Below are positions 17,334 through 26,026 of a stretch of DNA of 64,000 bases, piece by piece (position 1 is the first letter of the stretch; every line of letters starts with the position of its first letter). Source of the stretch: Brotaphodocola catenula (GTDB lineage Bacteria; Bacillota; Clostridia; Lachnospirales; Lachnospiraceae). The stretch covers positions 35,167-99,166 of the forward strand of contig JAJEPU010000007.1 of assembly GCA_020686985.1 (NCBI GenBank). The letters are read 5' to 3'. The notes below the pieces were generated by a model. The model saw nothing but the letters and a program-made list of their open reading frames with translations. It did no database searches and was not told the DNA's origin. The position numbers and the translations under genes were made by a program.

Positions 17334-18719
17334 GTGAAAAAAGGAGAATTTTTTGAGGCGGTTATTGAACGGGTGGATTTTCCGAACAAGGGAGTCGGCT
17401 TTGTAGATGGAGAGCGTGTTGCGGTAAAGAATACGATTCCGGGGCAGAAGGTGCGCGGTGTGATCAATAAGAAGAAGGGCGGACGCTGCGAGGGACGCCT
17501 CCTTGAGGTTGTGGAGCCGTCTCCGTTAGAGAAGAAGGAGAATGTCTGCCCGCATTTTGGCGTGTGCGGAGGCTGTCTCTACCAGAGTCTTCCGTATGAG
17601 GAGCAGCTTAAGATCAAGGAAGAGCAGGTAAAGAAACTGCTTGATCCGGTTTGCGGAGTGGATCAGTACGGATTTGAGGGGATCAAGGGAAGCCCGATTC
17701 AGGATGGCTACCGCAACAAGATGGAGTTTTCATTCGGTGACGAGTACAAGGATGGACCGCTTGCGCTTGGAATGCACAAGAGAGGAAGTTTCTATGATAT
17801 TGTGACGACGACGGACTGCCGGATTGTGCATCCGGATTTCAACCAGATCCTTGGAACAACGCTTCACTATTTTGCAGAGAAACAGGTTGGTTTCCACAAG
17901 AAGCTTCAGCATACGGGATATCTGCGCCATCTTCTTGTGCGCCGTGCCGTGAAGACCGGAGAGATTCTTGTTGCACTCGTGACTTCCGGTCAGACGGAGA
18001 CGCTTCCGGAAGCACAGGAAACGCTTCTTGAGGGCTGGAAGGAGGCTCTGCTTGCGCTGAAGCTTGAGGGGGCTTTTGCCGGAATCTTACATATCCTCAA
18101 TGACAGTCTTGCGGATGTGGTCCAGAGCGATGAGACGACGATTTTGTATGGACAGGACTATTTCTATGAGGAGATTTTAGGACTGAAGTTTCGAATCACG
18201 CCGTTCTCCTTCTTCCAGACGAATTCTCTCGGCGCAGAGGTGCTCTATGATACCGCGCGCTCTTACGTCGGCGAGACGAAGGATAAGGTGATCTTTGATC
18301 TCTACAGCGGAACCGGAACGATCGCGCAGGTCATTGCTCCGGTTGCAGCTCATGTGATCGGTGTTGAGATCGTGGAGGAAGCAGTCGGGGCTGCGAAGGA
18401 GAATGCGGCTCTCAATGGACTTTCCAACTGCGATTTCATTGCCGGAGACGTGCTGAAGGTCATCGGTGAGATCACGGACAAGCCGGATCTGATTGTGCTT
18501 GATCCTCCGCGCGATGGCATCCATCCGAAGGCGATTGGACGAATCATTGATTACAACGTTGACCGGATCATCTACATTTCCTGCAAGCCGACGAGCCTTG
18601 CAAGAGACTTGGAAAGTTTCCTCGCCGCAGGTTACCGGGTGGAGAGAAGCTGCTGCGTCGATATGTTTCCGGCAACTGCGGGGATAGAAACAGTCTGCCA
18701 GTTAACCCGCATAAAATAA
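17334..18719 (+). CDS. rlmD: 23S rRNA (uracil-5-)-methyltransferase, RlmD/TrmA family
   Basis: A 461-residue SAM-dependent RNA m5U methyltransferase. Residues about 1-60 form a TRAM domain. Cys72, Cys78 and Cys81 (CPHFGVCGGC) with a fourth Cys near 162 make the iron-sulfur cluster site. The SAM-binding loop (DLYSGTGTI) and DPPRDG motif are intact and YISCKP contains the catalytic cysteine. The family methylates U1939 or U747 of 23S rRNA; Firmicutes enzymes may do both, so the exact position is uncertain. Start is supported by AAGGAGAG immediately upstream. Confidence 0.92.
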   Translation: MKKGEFFEAVIERVDFPNKGVGFVDGERVAVKNTIPGQKVRGVINKKKGGRCEGRLLEVVEPSPLEKKENVCPHFGVCGGCLYQSLPYEEQLKIKEEQVKKLLDPVCGVDQYGFEGIKGSPIQDGYRNKMEFSFGDEYKDGPLALGMHKRGSFYDIVTTTDCRIVHPDFNQILGTTLHYFAEKQVGFHKKLQHTGYLRHLLVRRAVKTGEILVALVTSGQTETLPEAQETLLEGWKEALLALKLEGAFAGILHILNDSLADVVQSDETTILYGQDYFYEEILGLKFRITPFSFFQTNSLGAEVLYDTARSYVGETKDKVIFDLYSGTGTIAQVIAPVAAHVIGVEIVEEAVGAAKENAALNGLSNCDFIAGDVLKVIGEITDKPDLIVLDPPRDGIHPKAIGRIIDYNVDRIIYISCKPTSLARDLESFLAAGYRVERSCCVDMFPATAGIETVCQLTRIK

Positions 18720-18750
18720 GGGTTTGCAGACTTCGCGCAAGATAAAAAAT

Positions 18751-18818
18751 GACAACTGACTACGGTTTGACTACATCGATTTTCGTTGTCCTCAAATCTG
18801 TGCCGGTTGTCTTTTTTT
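18751..18818 (+). terminator. Probable rlmD terminator
   Basis: GACAACT at 18751 pairs with the GGTTGTC ending at 18811, with weaker pairing inside, followed by seven T residues. The loop is long, so confidence is moderate. Confidence 0.5.
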
Positions 18819-18993
18819 ATTTCATAGGAAACTGAGAAAATGTGCAAAAACACGTTCTCTTTTGGGAATGCTCATCCTGGGATGGTCATCGTGGGCGATT
18901 TATGATGCTTTCTATTTATCTATGATGGGAAAGTTATTTTTACAAACACTTGAAATTAACTAAAGTGGTATGTGTACTATAAAAAATTGGGTT

Positions 18994-19022
18994 TTGTAAA
19001 ATCTCAATAATTGTAATATAAT
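18994..19022 (+). promoter_or_regulatory. Promoter of the tctCBA-pectin operon
   Basis: TTGTAA (18994-18999) and TATAAT (19017-19022) have 17-base spacing. The first gene starts at 19176, so there is a leader of about 145 bases in which I see no strong structure. The rest of the 18720-19175 spacer holds only the rlmD terminator. Confidence 0.65.
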
Positions 19023-19175
19023 CTCATTGTAAGGACACAGAGAGACAAGAAAACCTGAAAAACAGATAAAAAATCAGGACAAAACTTTCTTGGAATAGAA
19101 CAATGTGTCAAAATTGGTAGATCACCTGTGATGAACTTTGGGGTAAGAAAAAACAAAATAAGGAGAGAGAATGTT

Positions 19176-20255
19176 ATGAAGAAAAAATGGAGTCATATCT
19201 TGATGGCGGGCGTTATGGCAGTTGCAATGGTAGCAACAACTGCATGCAGCAAGGCAGATAAGACAGATGCGCCGGCAGCGGACAGCGCAGCAGCAAGCAC
19301 GGCAGCAGAGGGAAGTGCAGTTGCAGACGCAGGCGACATCGGTTTCCCGAAGAATGAGACAATCACTCTTGTTGTTCCGGGTAAAGCAGGTGGTGGTTCT
19401 GACTTGGGAATCCGTTATTACAGCGAGGGACTCAATCGTCTGTACGGTTTAAAGACAACCGTAACCAACTACGACAGCAACACCGTTGGTCATCAGACCG
19501 TAGCGTCCGCAAAGCCGGATGGAACGACTCTGACCGTAGCAACCTCCGCACTGAACATCCAGTACATCACCGGAAACTCTGAGGCAAACCCGATCAAGGA
19601 CTTCACCCTGATTGCCTGCCTTCAGGATAACGGTTTCTCCACCCTGGCAGTACCGGCAGATGCTCCGTATGATGATTTCGCAGGTTTCGTTGAGTACGCA
19701 AAGGCTCATCCGGGCGAGTTAAACGCAGGTATGCCAGCAGCAGGAGCAAACACCTTCCTCTTCGGTATGCTGACTGAGAAGACTGGAATTGAGTTAAACT
19801 CCGTAGAGTGTGCATCTGAGTCCGATCGTCTGACCAACTTAGCAGGTGGTTTCATCGATATCGGTGTTGTCAATGTCGGAAACGCAGCGGAGTATGAGAA
19901 AGCTGGAAAGCTGAAAGTTATCGGTACCGTATCTTCTGACGGTGTGACGATCTCTGAGTATCCGGAAGAACTGCCGGACAACTACAAGACTCTTCAGGAG
20001 CAGGGTTTTGAGGATTGCACTCTGTCTGTTTACCACTATCTGTTAGGACCGGCTGGCATGGATGAGACGATGGTTAAGAACATGAACGAGGCAATGAAGG
20101 CAGTTGTAGAAGATCAGACTGTAAACGAGGGCATCGCAGGAATCGGTAACATCCCGGGATGGCATGATCTTGAGGAGTCTAAGAAGATTCGTGACGACGA
20201 GTACGCTCAGTTCGTTGAGATCGCAAAAGATCTGGATATGTTTGTTCAGGAGTAA
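19176..20255 (+). CDS. tctC: TctC-type solute-binding lipoprotein of a tripartite tricarboxylate (TTT) transporter
   Basis: A 359-residue extracytoplasmic binding protein of the Bug/TctC family. The start at 19176 has AAGGAGAG upstream and gives a normal lipoprotein signal with Cys24 (TTAC); an upstream in-frame ATG lacks these. An Ala/Ser/Asp-rich linker precedes the binding fold, which opens with ITLVVPGKAGGGSD, the typical phosphate-loop-like carboxylate-binding start. It delivers a carboxylated solute to TctAB. With pectin enzymes downstream in the same operon, the ligand is probably a uronate or oligogalacturonide rather than citrate (inference). Confidence 0.9.
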   Translation: MKKKWSHILMAGVMAVAMVATTACSKADKTDAPAADSAAASTAAEGSAVADAGDIGFPKNETITLVVPGKAGGGSDLGIRYYSEGLNRLYGLKTTVTNYDSNTVGHQTVASAKPDGTTLTVATSALNIQYITGNSEANPIKDFTLIACLQDNGFSTLAVPADAPYDDFAGFVEYAKAHPGELNAGMPAAGANTFLFGMLTEKTGIELNSVECASESDRLTNLAGGFIDIGVVNVGNAAEYEKAGKLKVIGTVSSDGVTISEYPEELPDNYKTLQEQGFEDCTLSVYHYLLGPAGMDETMVKNMNEAMKAVVEDQTVNEGIAGIGNIPGWHDLEESKKIRDDEYAQFVEIAKDLDMFVQE

Positions 20256-20289
20256 GGATCTATCTGGAAGTTTTAAAATTTTAAGAAGG

Positions 20290-20310
20290 GTAACTGTACA
20301 GAACAGTTAC
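20290..20310 (+). repeat. Short hairpin of the GTAACTGT/ACAGTTAC type
   Basis: GTAACTGT pairs perfectly with ACAGTTAC across five bases. The same arms recur at 49922-49952 and resemble the outer arms of the kdgK leader element at 27576-27708. Confidence 0.5.
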
Positions 20311-20329
20311 GACATAAGGATGTACGACG

Positions 20330-20368
20330 AATGTCCTGGGAAGCCCAAAACCTCCCGGGACATTTTAA
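20330..20368 (+). terminator. Attenuator-like stem-loop between tctC and tctB
   Basis: Twelve bases (20330-20341) pair with 20353-20364 with one G-T pair, followed by only a few T residues. A leaky terminator here would make the binding protein more abundant than the membrane subunits, common for such operons. Confidence 0.55.
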
Positions 20369-20389
20369 AAGAGAGGAGATTATCGGATT

Positions 20390-20857
20390 ATGAAGATGCG
20401 GAGAGATACCGTGACCGGAATTGTGGGACTGATCGGCTGTGCATTTTTCTTCTTTATGACACAGTCTGTAAAACAGCCGGCAAAACTGCTTGAACCGGGA
20501 CCGAGACTGTTGCCGTATGTGGCAATTGTTCTGATTGCGATGAGTTCCATTGCACTGCTTATCAAGGGTGTGAAGGAGAGCGCGATTGAGGAAAAACCAT
20601 ATTTCCCAAAGGGTGGCGTGTTAAAGATCAGCAGAAGTTTTGCTTACCTTGTAATCTACGCGATTGCGATGACCTGGTTAGGATTTCTGATCACAACCCC
20701 TTTTGCAACGGTTGTATTTATCTATGATCTGAAGGGCAACAGTGAAGTAAAACTGCTTCCGTCCATTCTCATTGCCATTCTGGTGACCGCTGGTCTGTAT
20801 GCAATGTTTGTGTTCGGATTCCAGGTAAAACTCCCGGCAGGAATTCTTTTCTCCTAA
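20390..20857 (+). CDS. tctB: TctB-type small membrane subunit of the TTT transporter
   Basis: A 155-residue protein with four predicted helices, the size and layout of TctB. It follows tctC after a stem-loop and precedes the large TctA subunit. Its exact role is unclear in all TTT systems; it is required with TctA for transport. The ATG at 20390 has AGAGGAG upstream at a slightly long spacing; the ATG at 20396 is an alternative. Confidence 0.86.
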   Translation: MKMRRDTVTGIVGLIGCAFFFFMTQSVKQPAKLLEPGPRLLPYVAIVLIAMSSIALLIKGVKESAIEEKPYFPKGGVLKISRSFAYLVIYAIAMTWLGFLITTPFATVVFIYDLKGNSEVKLLPSILIAILVTAGLYAMFVFGFQVKLPAGILFS

Positions 20858-20973
20858 GAGTTTGCGTTTGATTCGTTTGCTTTATTTGATTTGTTTTATT
20901 TGTTTTACTTTTTCATTTGATTGCTTTATTTTATTTATCTGATATCTGAGAAATTTATTGAGGAGGAACAATC

Positions 20974-22497
20974 ATGGCAGAATACATAAATGCGTTGATG
21001 ATCTGTCTTCAGCCGATTAATCTGTTGTTGATCATCGCGATGGTTGCACTTGGAATCGTCTTCGGTGCGATTCCGGGACTGTCCGCAACCCTCGGTATTG
21101 CGTTACTGCTTCCGGTTACATTCGGACTTTCTACTGAAACTTCATTTGTACTGCTTCTTGCAATCTGGATCGGAGGCGTTTCCGGAACCTTCATCTCTGC
21201 GGTTCTGATCGGTATTCCGGGATCATCTTCCGCAATTGCAACCTGTTTTGACGGTTTCCCGATGACAAAGAATGGTCAGGCAGGAAAGGCACTTGGAATC
21301 GGTATGACCGCTTCCTTTATCGGAACCGTTGGTTCTGTCGCACTCGCTACGGTACTTTCCCCGGTGATCGCAGAGTTCGCGCTTCATCTTGGACCGTGGG
21401 AGTACTTTTCCCTGTGCTTCTGTGCGATCACTCTGGTTGCATCTCTGTCAAAGGGAAATATCTTCAAGGGAATCATGGCTGCCGGAATCGGACTGCTGAT
21501 GGGATGCATCGGTATGGACCCGATCAACGGAGCTACCCGTTTTACATTTGGAAACACCTACCTCTCCGGTGGAATCAGCACGGTTGCACAGATGCTTGGT
21601 ATGTTTGCAATGTGCCAGATCATCCGTGACTCTGCCCGCGGTGAGGCAAAGATGCCGGACGCAAATGTCGGAAACATGAAGGGTCTCGGTGTTAGCTTTA
21701 AGGATATCATTGAGAACATCAAGACGATCGCCTTTGCTTTCGCTTCCGGACTCTGGATCGGTTTCCTTCCGGGAATGGGATCTGGTATCTCCAACATGGT
21801 TGCTTACGGATACGCAAAGAGCATCAGCAAAGATCCGGACAGCTTTGGAAAAGGAAATCCGGCAGGTGTGTGGGCTTCTGAGACAGCAAACAATGCTTCC
21901 CTCGGTGGTGCACTGATCCCGATGATGGCACTCGGAATTCCGGGAGATGGAATCACCGCAATGCTGATTGCAGGTCTGACGATTCACGGTCTTCAGGCAG
22001 GTCCTCTGTTCATGACCGAACAGCCGGATCTGGCAATGCTGATCTTCGCCTGCGTTATGGTAGCTGCAATCATCACCTACCTGATTCAGATTCTGACAAA
22101 GCGTTGGTTCCCGTACATCCTGAAAGTTCCGTATCACTACCTTTACACGGTAATTCTTGTAATCTGCTACATCGGCGGTTACGGAATCTCCAATACAATG
22201 TTCAACATCTATGTGATGCTGGCACTTTGCTTCCTTGCAATCTTCATGAGCGTATCCGGTCTTCCGACCTCCCCACTTGTACTTGCGTTCATCCTTTCAA
22301 GCAAGCTGGAGCGTTACTTCCGTCAGGGAATCAGCTATGCACATGGAAGCTATGCACCGTTCTTCACCAGACCGATTTCCGCAGTTCTGCTGATTGTTTC
22401 TGTATTCTGCGTAGTTTGGCCGTTCCTGTCTGATCGTCTGAAGAATAAGAAAAAGATGGCAGTAGCAGGTGCTCAGAACGAGGTAAATGATGACTGA
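20974..22497 (+). CDS. tctA: TctA-type large membrane permease of the TTT transporter
   Basis: A 507-residue permease with about twelve helices. The two family signature stretches are present: GAIPGLSATLGIALLLP near residue 28 and GFLPGMGSGISNMVAYG near residue 262, with a following PGDG loop. It carries a carboxylate driven by ion gradients. AGGAGGA precedes the start. Its stop codon overlaps the start of the hydrolase gene, which ties transporter and enzyme into one transcript. Confidence 0.95.
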   Translation: MAEYINALMICLQPINLLLIIAMVALGIVFGAIPGLSATLGIALLLPVTFGLSTETSFVLLLAIWIGGVSGTFISAVLIGIPGSSSAIATCFDGFPMTKNGQAGKALGIGMTASFIGTVGSVALATVLSPVIAEFALHLGPWEYFSLCFCAITLVASLSKGNIFKGIMAAGIGLLMGCIGMDPINGATRFTFGNTYLSGGISTVAQMLGMFAMCQIIRDSARGEAKMPDANVGNMKGLGVSFKDIIENIKTIAFAFASGLWIGFLPGMGSGISNMVAYGYAKSISKDPDSFGKGNPAGVWASETANNASLGGALIPMMALGIPGDGITAMLIAGLTIHGLQAGPLFMTEQPDLAMLIFACVMVAAIITYLIQILTKRWFPYILKVPYHYLYTVILVICYIGGYGISNTMFNIYVMLALCFLAIFMSVSGLPTSPLVLAFILSSKLERYFRQGISYAHGSYAPFFTRPISAVLLIVSVFCVVWPFLSDRLKNKKKMAVAGAQNEVNDD

Positions 22498-23590
22498 AAA
22501 CATTGATCGGAAGGATTTTCCTCTAATTGATGCCTGTTATGCGACTCTTCCGTCCATGCTCAGAAAGTTTGACCGTTATGCCAGAAAATCCTATTTTCAG
22601 GGAAATGGCAGAGAGGAATTTGAGACATGGAAAATTCAGACCAGAGAGCTTCTTTATAAGCTCTTCGGTCTGGATAAGATGGAGAAATCTTCCTTAGATC
22701 CGGTTATGGAAGAACAAAAAACATTGCCGGATGGAATACGGAGAGAACATGTACGGATTCAGGTTGAGCCGGATGTGTGGATGTCCATGTATCTGCTGAT
22801 TCCTGCAGATGCGGACGCCAGCACCCGGCTCTTTTTATGCCCTCCTGGTCATAATGGGGGCGGAAAATACAGCGTTTCGGGTGTCTCAGAGTACAATTTG
22901 GTGAACCAAAAGATTGAACAGTATCACTATGATTACGGGATGCAGTTGGCAAAACTCGGATTTGTCGCAGTCTGTCCGGACTGCCGGGGATTTGGTGAGC
23001 GAAGAGAGGAGCTGGCAGATACGAGAAATCCGGAGCTTGCCCTGCGCGGAGATTGTTACTGGCTCGCGCATATGGGAGAACCGCTCGGAATTCCGGTCGC
23101 CGGAATGTTGACCTGGGATCTGATGAGGGCGATCGATTATTTGAGCGCGCGCGGAGATTGGGATACGGAGCACATTGGCTGTCTTGGATTTTCCGGTGGT
23201 GGGATGCAGACGCTCTGGCTTTCGGCTTTCGATGATCGGATCGATCTTGCCGTGATCAGCGGATATCTCTATGGATACCGGGATTCGCTTCTGTCCCTGA
23301 ATCGCAACTGTTCGTGCAACTATGTTCCACATCTCTGGGAGTATCTCGATATGGGGGATATCGCATCTCTGATTGCGCCTCGTCCGCTCTGGATTCAGTC
23401 TTGCAGGGATGATCGCCTGAATGGACCGCGCGGACTTGAAAACGTGCGGGAACAGGTGGAGATTGTTCGAAGCGCTTATCGGTGGTACGGAGCAGAGGAA
23501 CGTTTGATTCATGAAATCTGTGAGGGTGGACACCAGTGGCATGGGGAAAATCTGGAGTCTTATCTTAACAGGATGATTCAAATGATTTGA
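22487..23590 (+). CDS. Alpha/beta hydrolase, probable carbohydrate esterase
   Basis: A 367-residue cytosolic alpha/beta hydrolase of the dienelactone-hydrolase/acetyl-xylan-esterase-like group. The nucleophile elbow is GFSGGG near residue 236; an Asp follows in CRDDRL and a His in GGHQWHG, completing a triad. No signal peptide. It overlaps tctA by up to 11 bases (ATG at 22487 or 22490). In this operon it most likely removes acetyl or methyl esters from imported pectin fragments (inference); the exact ester is unknown. Confidence 0.75.
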   Translation: MMTENIDRKDFPLIDACYATLPSMLRKFDRYARKSYFQGNGREEFETWKIQTRELLYKLFGLDKMEKSSLDPVMEEQKTLPDGIRREHVRIQVEPDVWMSMYLLIPADADASTRLFLCPPGHNGGGKYSVSGVSEYNLVNQKIEQYHYDYGMQLAKLGFVAVCPDCRGFGERREELADTRNPELALRGDCYWLAHMGEPLGIPVAGMLTWDLMRAIDYLSARGDWDTEHIGCLGFSGGGMQTLWLSAFDDRIDLAVISGYLYGYRDSLLSLNRNCSCNYVPHLWEYLDMGDIASLIAPRPLWIQSCRDDRLNGPRGLENVREQVEIVRSAYRWYGAEERLIHEICEGGHQWHGENLESYLNRMIQMI

Positions 23591-23594
23591 ATGA

Positions 23595-23636
23595 CGTTCA
23601 TAACCAGAAATAAATCGTTCATAACCAGAAATAAAT
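23595..23636 (+). repeat. Perfect 21-bp tandem duplication
   Basis: CGTTCATAACCAGAAATAAA plus one T occurs twice in direct succession (23595-23615 and 23616-23636), between the esterase stop and the GH28 ribosome-binding site. Confidence 0.9.
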
Positions 23637-23658
23637 AAGAAAGAGAAGGAGACATTCC

Positions 23659-25881
23659 ATGGAAAAATTACAGCTGAGAGAGGAAATTCTGAGCCGTATG
23701 GAATTGCCGGTCATTGCGGACAGAAGTTATTCGGTGCAGGAGTTCGGCGTAGTTCCGAACTCAGAAAAAATTCAGACTGTATTTCTGCAAAAAGCCATTG
23801 ATACAGTCAGTGAGTGTGGCGGTGGACGGCTTGTGATTCCGTCGGGGTCTTACCGGACAGGGGCTTTGCATTTGAAAAGTGGAGTGGAACTTCATTTAGA
23901 GAGTGCAGACACTGTGCTGAAATTTGTGAATGAGGAGGTTTCCCTTCACTATCCGCTGGTGTTTTCGCATTGGGAGGCAACACCATGCTACAATTTTAGT
24001 TCCTTGATCTATGCATGTGACGCTCATGATATTGCCGTTACAGGATGCGGAATTCTCGACGGAGGGGCAGATCGGGAGCACTGGTGGAACTGGCATCACC
24101 AGGTCGAGGATGCGTGGTCGAGCAACCGCAGAGATATGCAGTTGGAGGATCGAAAGGCTCTGCGTGTGATGAACGAGAACGGCACTCCGATTGAGGAGCG
24201 AGTATTTGGTGATGGTCATTTCCTGCGCCCGAACTTTGTACAGCCGATCCGTTGTAAGCGTGTTCTGCTTCAGGGATTTACGTTAAAGAACAGCCCGATG
24301 TGGCAACTCAATCCTGTCATGTGTGAGAGCCTGACTGTCGATGGAGTCACAATGTCGAGCCACGGGGCAAACAACGATGGCTGTGATCCGGAGAGTTGCA
24401 GTGGCGTACATATCAAAAACTGTCGGTTTGACACCGGAGATGACTGCATCAGCTTAAAATCCGGCAGAGATCGGGACGGACGCATTGCAAACAAGGCGTG
24501 TGAGTATGTTTTGATCGAAAACAATGAGTTTGCGGATGGTCACGGCGGAGTTGCTCTCGGAAGTGAGATGAGTGGTGGAATCCGCCACGTGCTCGCGATG
24601 AACAACCGGTTCAGCAGTCCGAATCTGACGTATGCGCTTCGGCTTAAAACGAATGCGAAACGCGGGGGAATGGTTGAGGAGATCATTCTTGCGGACAGTG
24701 TGATGGATCATGTGCACGGCGCAGCGGTTCACGGAACGATGCTTTATGAGGATGGAAGAAATGGCGAGTATCTGCCGGTCTTTCGGAATATCCGAATCGA
24801 GAACATCACGGCGCATGGTGGAGATTACGGAATTTTCCTCGAGGCCTTTGATGAGGTGCCGATCACTGGGCTTGTGCTCAAGAACATTGTGATTGACGGG
24901 GCGAAGAAGAAGATTCGCTGTATGAACTGGAGCGATCCGGTTGTCGAGAATGTTGTGATCAACGGAAGTCATTTTCCGCGTCCGATCAGCGTCAGAATCA
25001 CGGATGTTCCGCGGGCAGGCGAGCTGTGCCATGCGGAGGCGGAACTCTGCGATGGAGTTGGCGAGTGCAAGTTCACATGGAAGTATTGTGGAGCAGATGG
25101 AATCTGGAAGGCGCTTGGGGGCAATCAGACGGCAGAGATTCCGGCGGATGCCTGTGAGGTTCAGGTGTCAGTGGCGGACAGCCAGAATAATATAGAAGAA
25201 AGTATTGTCTACCGAGTGTTTCCGGGCGCTGGTGAGGCGAGAGATTTCGCGGATACAGATGCAAGTTTAGAAATGGGTGCAGATGTAGAAGCTGGGGCGT
25301 CTGATCATGCAGGTGCGAAGTCAGATGCTGATGTGAGCAGACGACTGTGGTGCAGAGGCATGCTTGAGAAGATTCAGCCGCTTTCTGCGCGACCGGTCAC
25401 AAGAGAAAAACTTGCGAAGATGATGATCCCGTTAATGGAAGCGGAGGATGAGAAGGAGCTGGAGCTTGCAGAGCACTCATCGGAATCGACGGAATCAATG
25501 GAATCATCGAAATCATCGAAATCAACGGAAAAAGTTGCGAAAGCTGAGGCTTCCTCCTGCCTTGAGACGGCACTTCGCCAGGGATTTTTAAAGATGGAGA
25601 AAGACGGAAGTCTCAAGCCGGATGGCACAGTCAGCCGACAGGAGATGGCGACTGTTGCGATGCAGGCATGCGGAGTCAATTATCGGAATGCATCAAGCAC
25701 GATGCCGGTTTGCGAGGATGTCGCAAGCGTTGATAACAATTATGGAACAAACGTTGCAAGAGCTCTGTATTTTGGATTTATGGAGCTTGACAAAGCTGGA
25801 TGTTTCCGCCCGCTTGAGCCGGTCACGGAGCGGGAGACCGCAGTGATTTTGAATCGTGTGGCTGATTTTGCCGGAATATAA
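23659..25881 (+). CDS. GH28 polygalacturonase-like enzyme with C-terminal SLH-like repeats, no signal peptide
   Basis: A 740-residue two-part protein. Residues about 20-450 are a GH28 beta-helix hydrolase cleaving galacturonic acid linkages: Asn238-x-Asp240 (NND-G), Asp261-Asp262, Gly294-His295-Gly296 and the Arg328-Leu-Lys330 motif are intact. About 460-540 looks like an Ig/Fn-like module. About 560-740 has SLH-like segments (VTREKLAKMMIPL, VSRQEMATVAMQA, VTERETAVILNRV) broken by a Ser/Glu/Lys-rich linker (about 610-635). No signal peptide or membrane helix is present, so the enzyme looks cytosolic, an exo-enzyme for imported oligomers, at odds with the SLH-like tail. It has AGAAGGAGA upstream. 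Confidence 0.88.
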   Translation: MEKLQLREEILSRMELPVIADRSYSVQEFGVVPNSEKIQTVFLQKAIDTVSECGGGRLVIPSGSYRTGALHLKSGVELHLESADTVLKFVNEEVSLHYPLVFSHWEATPCYNFSSLIYACDAHDIAVTGCGILDGGADREHWWNWHHQVEDAWSSNRRDMQLEDRKALRVMNENGTPIEERVFGDGHFLRPNFVQPIRCKRVLLQGFTLKNSPMWQLNPVMCESLTVDGVTMSSHGANNDGCDPESCSGVHIKNCRFDTGDDCISLKSGRDRDGRIANKACEYVLIENNEFADGHGGVALGSEMSGGIRHVLAMNNRFSSPNLTYALRLKTNAKRGGMVEEIILADSVMDHVHGAAVHGTMLYEDGRNGEYLPVFRNIRIENITAHGGDYGIFLEAFDEVPITGLVLKNIVIDGAKKKIRCMNWSDPVVENVVINGSHFPRPISVRITDVPRAGELCHAEAELCDGVGECKFTWKYCGADGIWKALGGNQTAEIPADACEVQVSVADSQNNIEESIVYRVFPGAGEARDFADTDASLEMGADVEAGASDHAGAKSDADVSRRLWCRGMLEKIQPLSARPVTREKLAKMMIPLMEAEDEKELELAEHSSESTESMESSKSSKSTEKVAKAEASSCLETALRQGFLKMEKDGSLKPDGTVSRQEMATVAMQACGVNYRNASSTMPVCEDVASVDNNYGTNVARALYFGFMELDKAGCFRPLEPVTERETAVILNRVADFAGI

Positions 25882-25919
25882 ATGCCGAGTATCGAGTAAA
25901 TTCAGAGGCGCGGAGTACA

Positions 25920-25985
25920 GGTAATAAGTGTAAGTGAGTGTGTAAGTGAGTGAGTGCGTAAGTGTGAGTGTGTAAGTGTGTAAAT
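25920..25985 (+). repeat. Degenerate TAAGTGAGTG microsatellite-like tract
   Basis: About 65 bases of shifting GTAAGTGTGAGTGAGTG units fill the spacer between the GH28 and GH105 genes and stop just before the GH105 ribosome-binding site (AAGGAG at 26011). Confidence 0.85.
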
Positions 25986-26026
25986 GCATAAGTGGAAGTA
26001 GAAGTGCAGAAAGGAGAAGGCAAGAT

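Noticed and set aside
16955..17467. Tyr/Ser/Leu-rich minus-strand frame
   Set aside because: Produced by translating the GATAAG-type repeat before rlmD.
25920..25985. Repeat tract considered as a CRISPR fragment
   Set aside because: Units are about 10 bases, degenerate, with no spacers and no cas genes.
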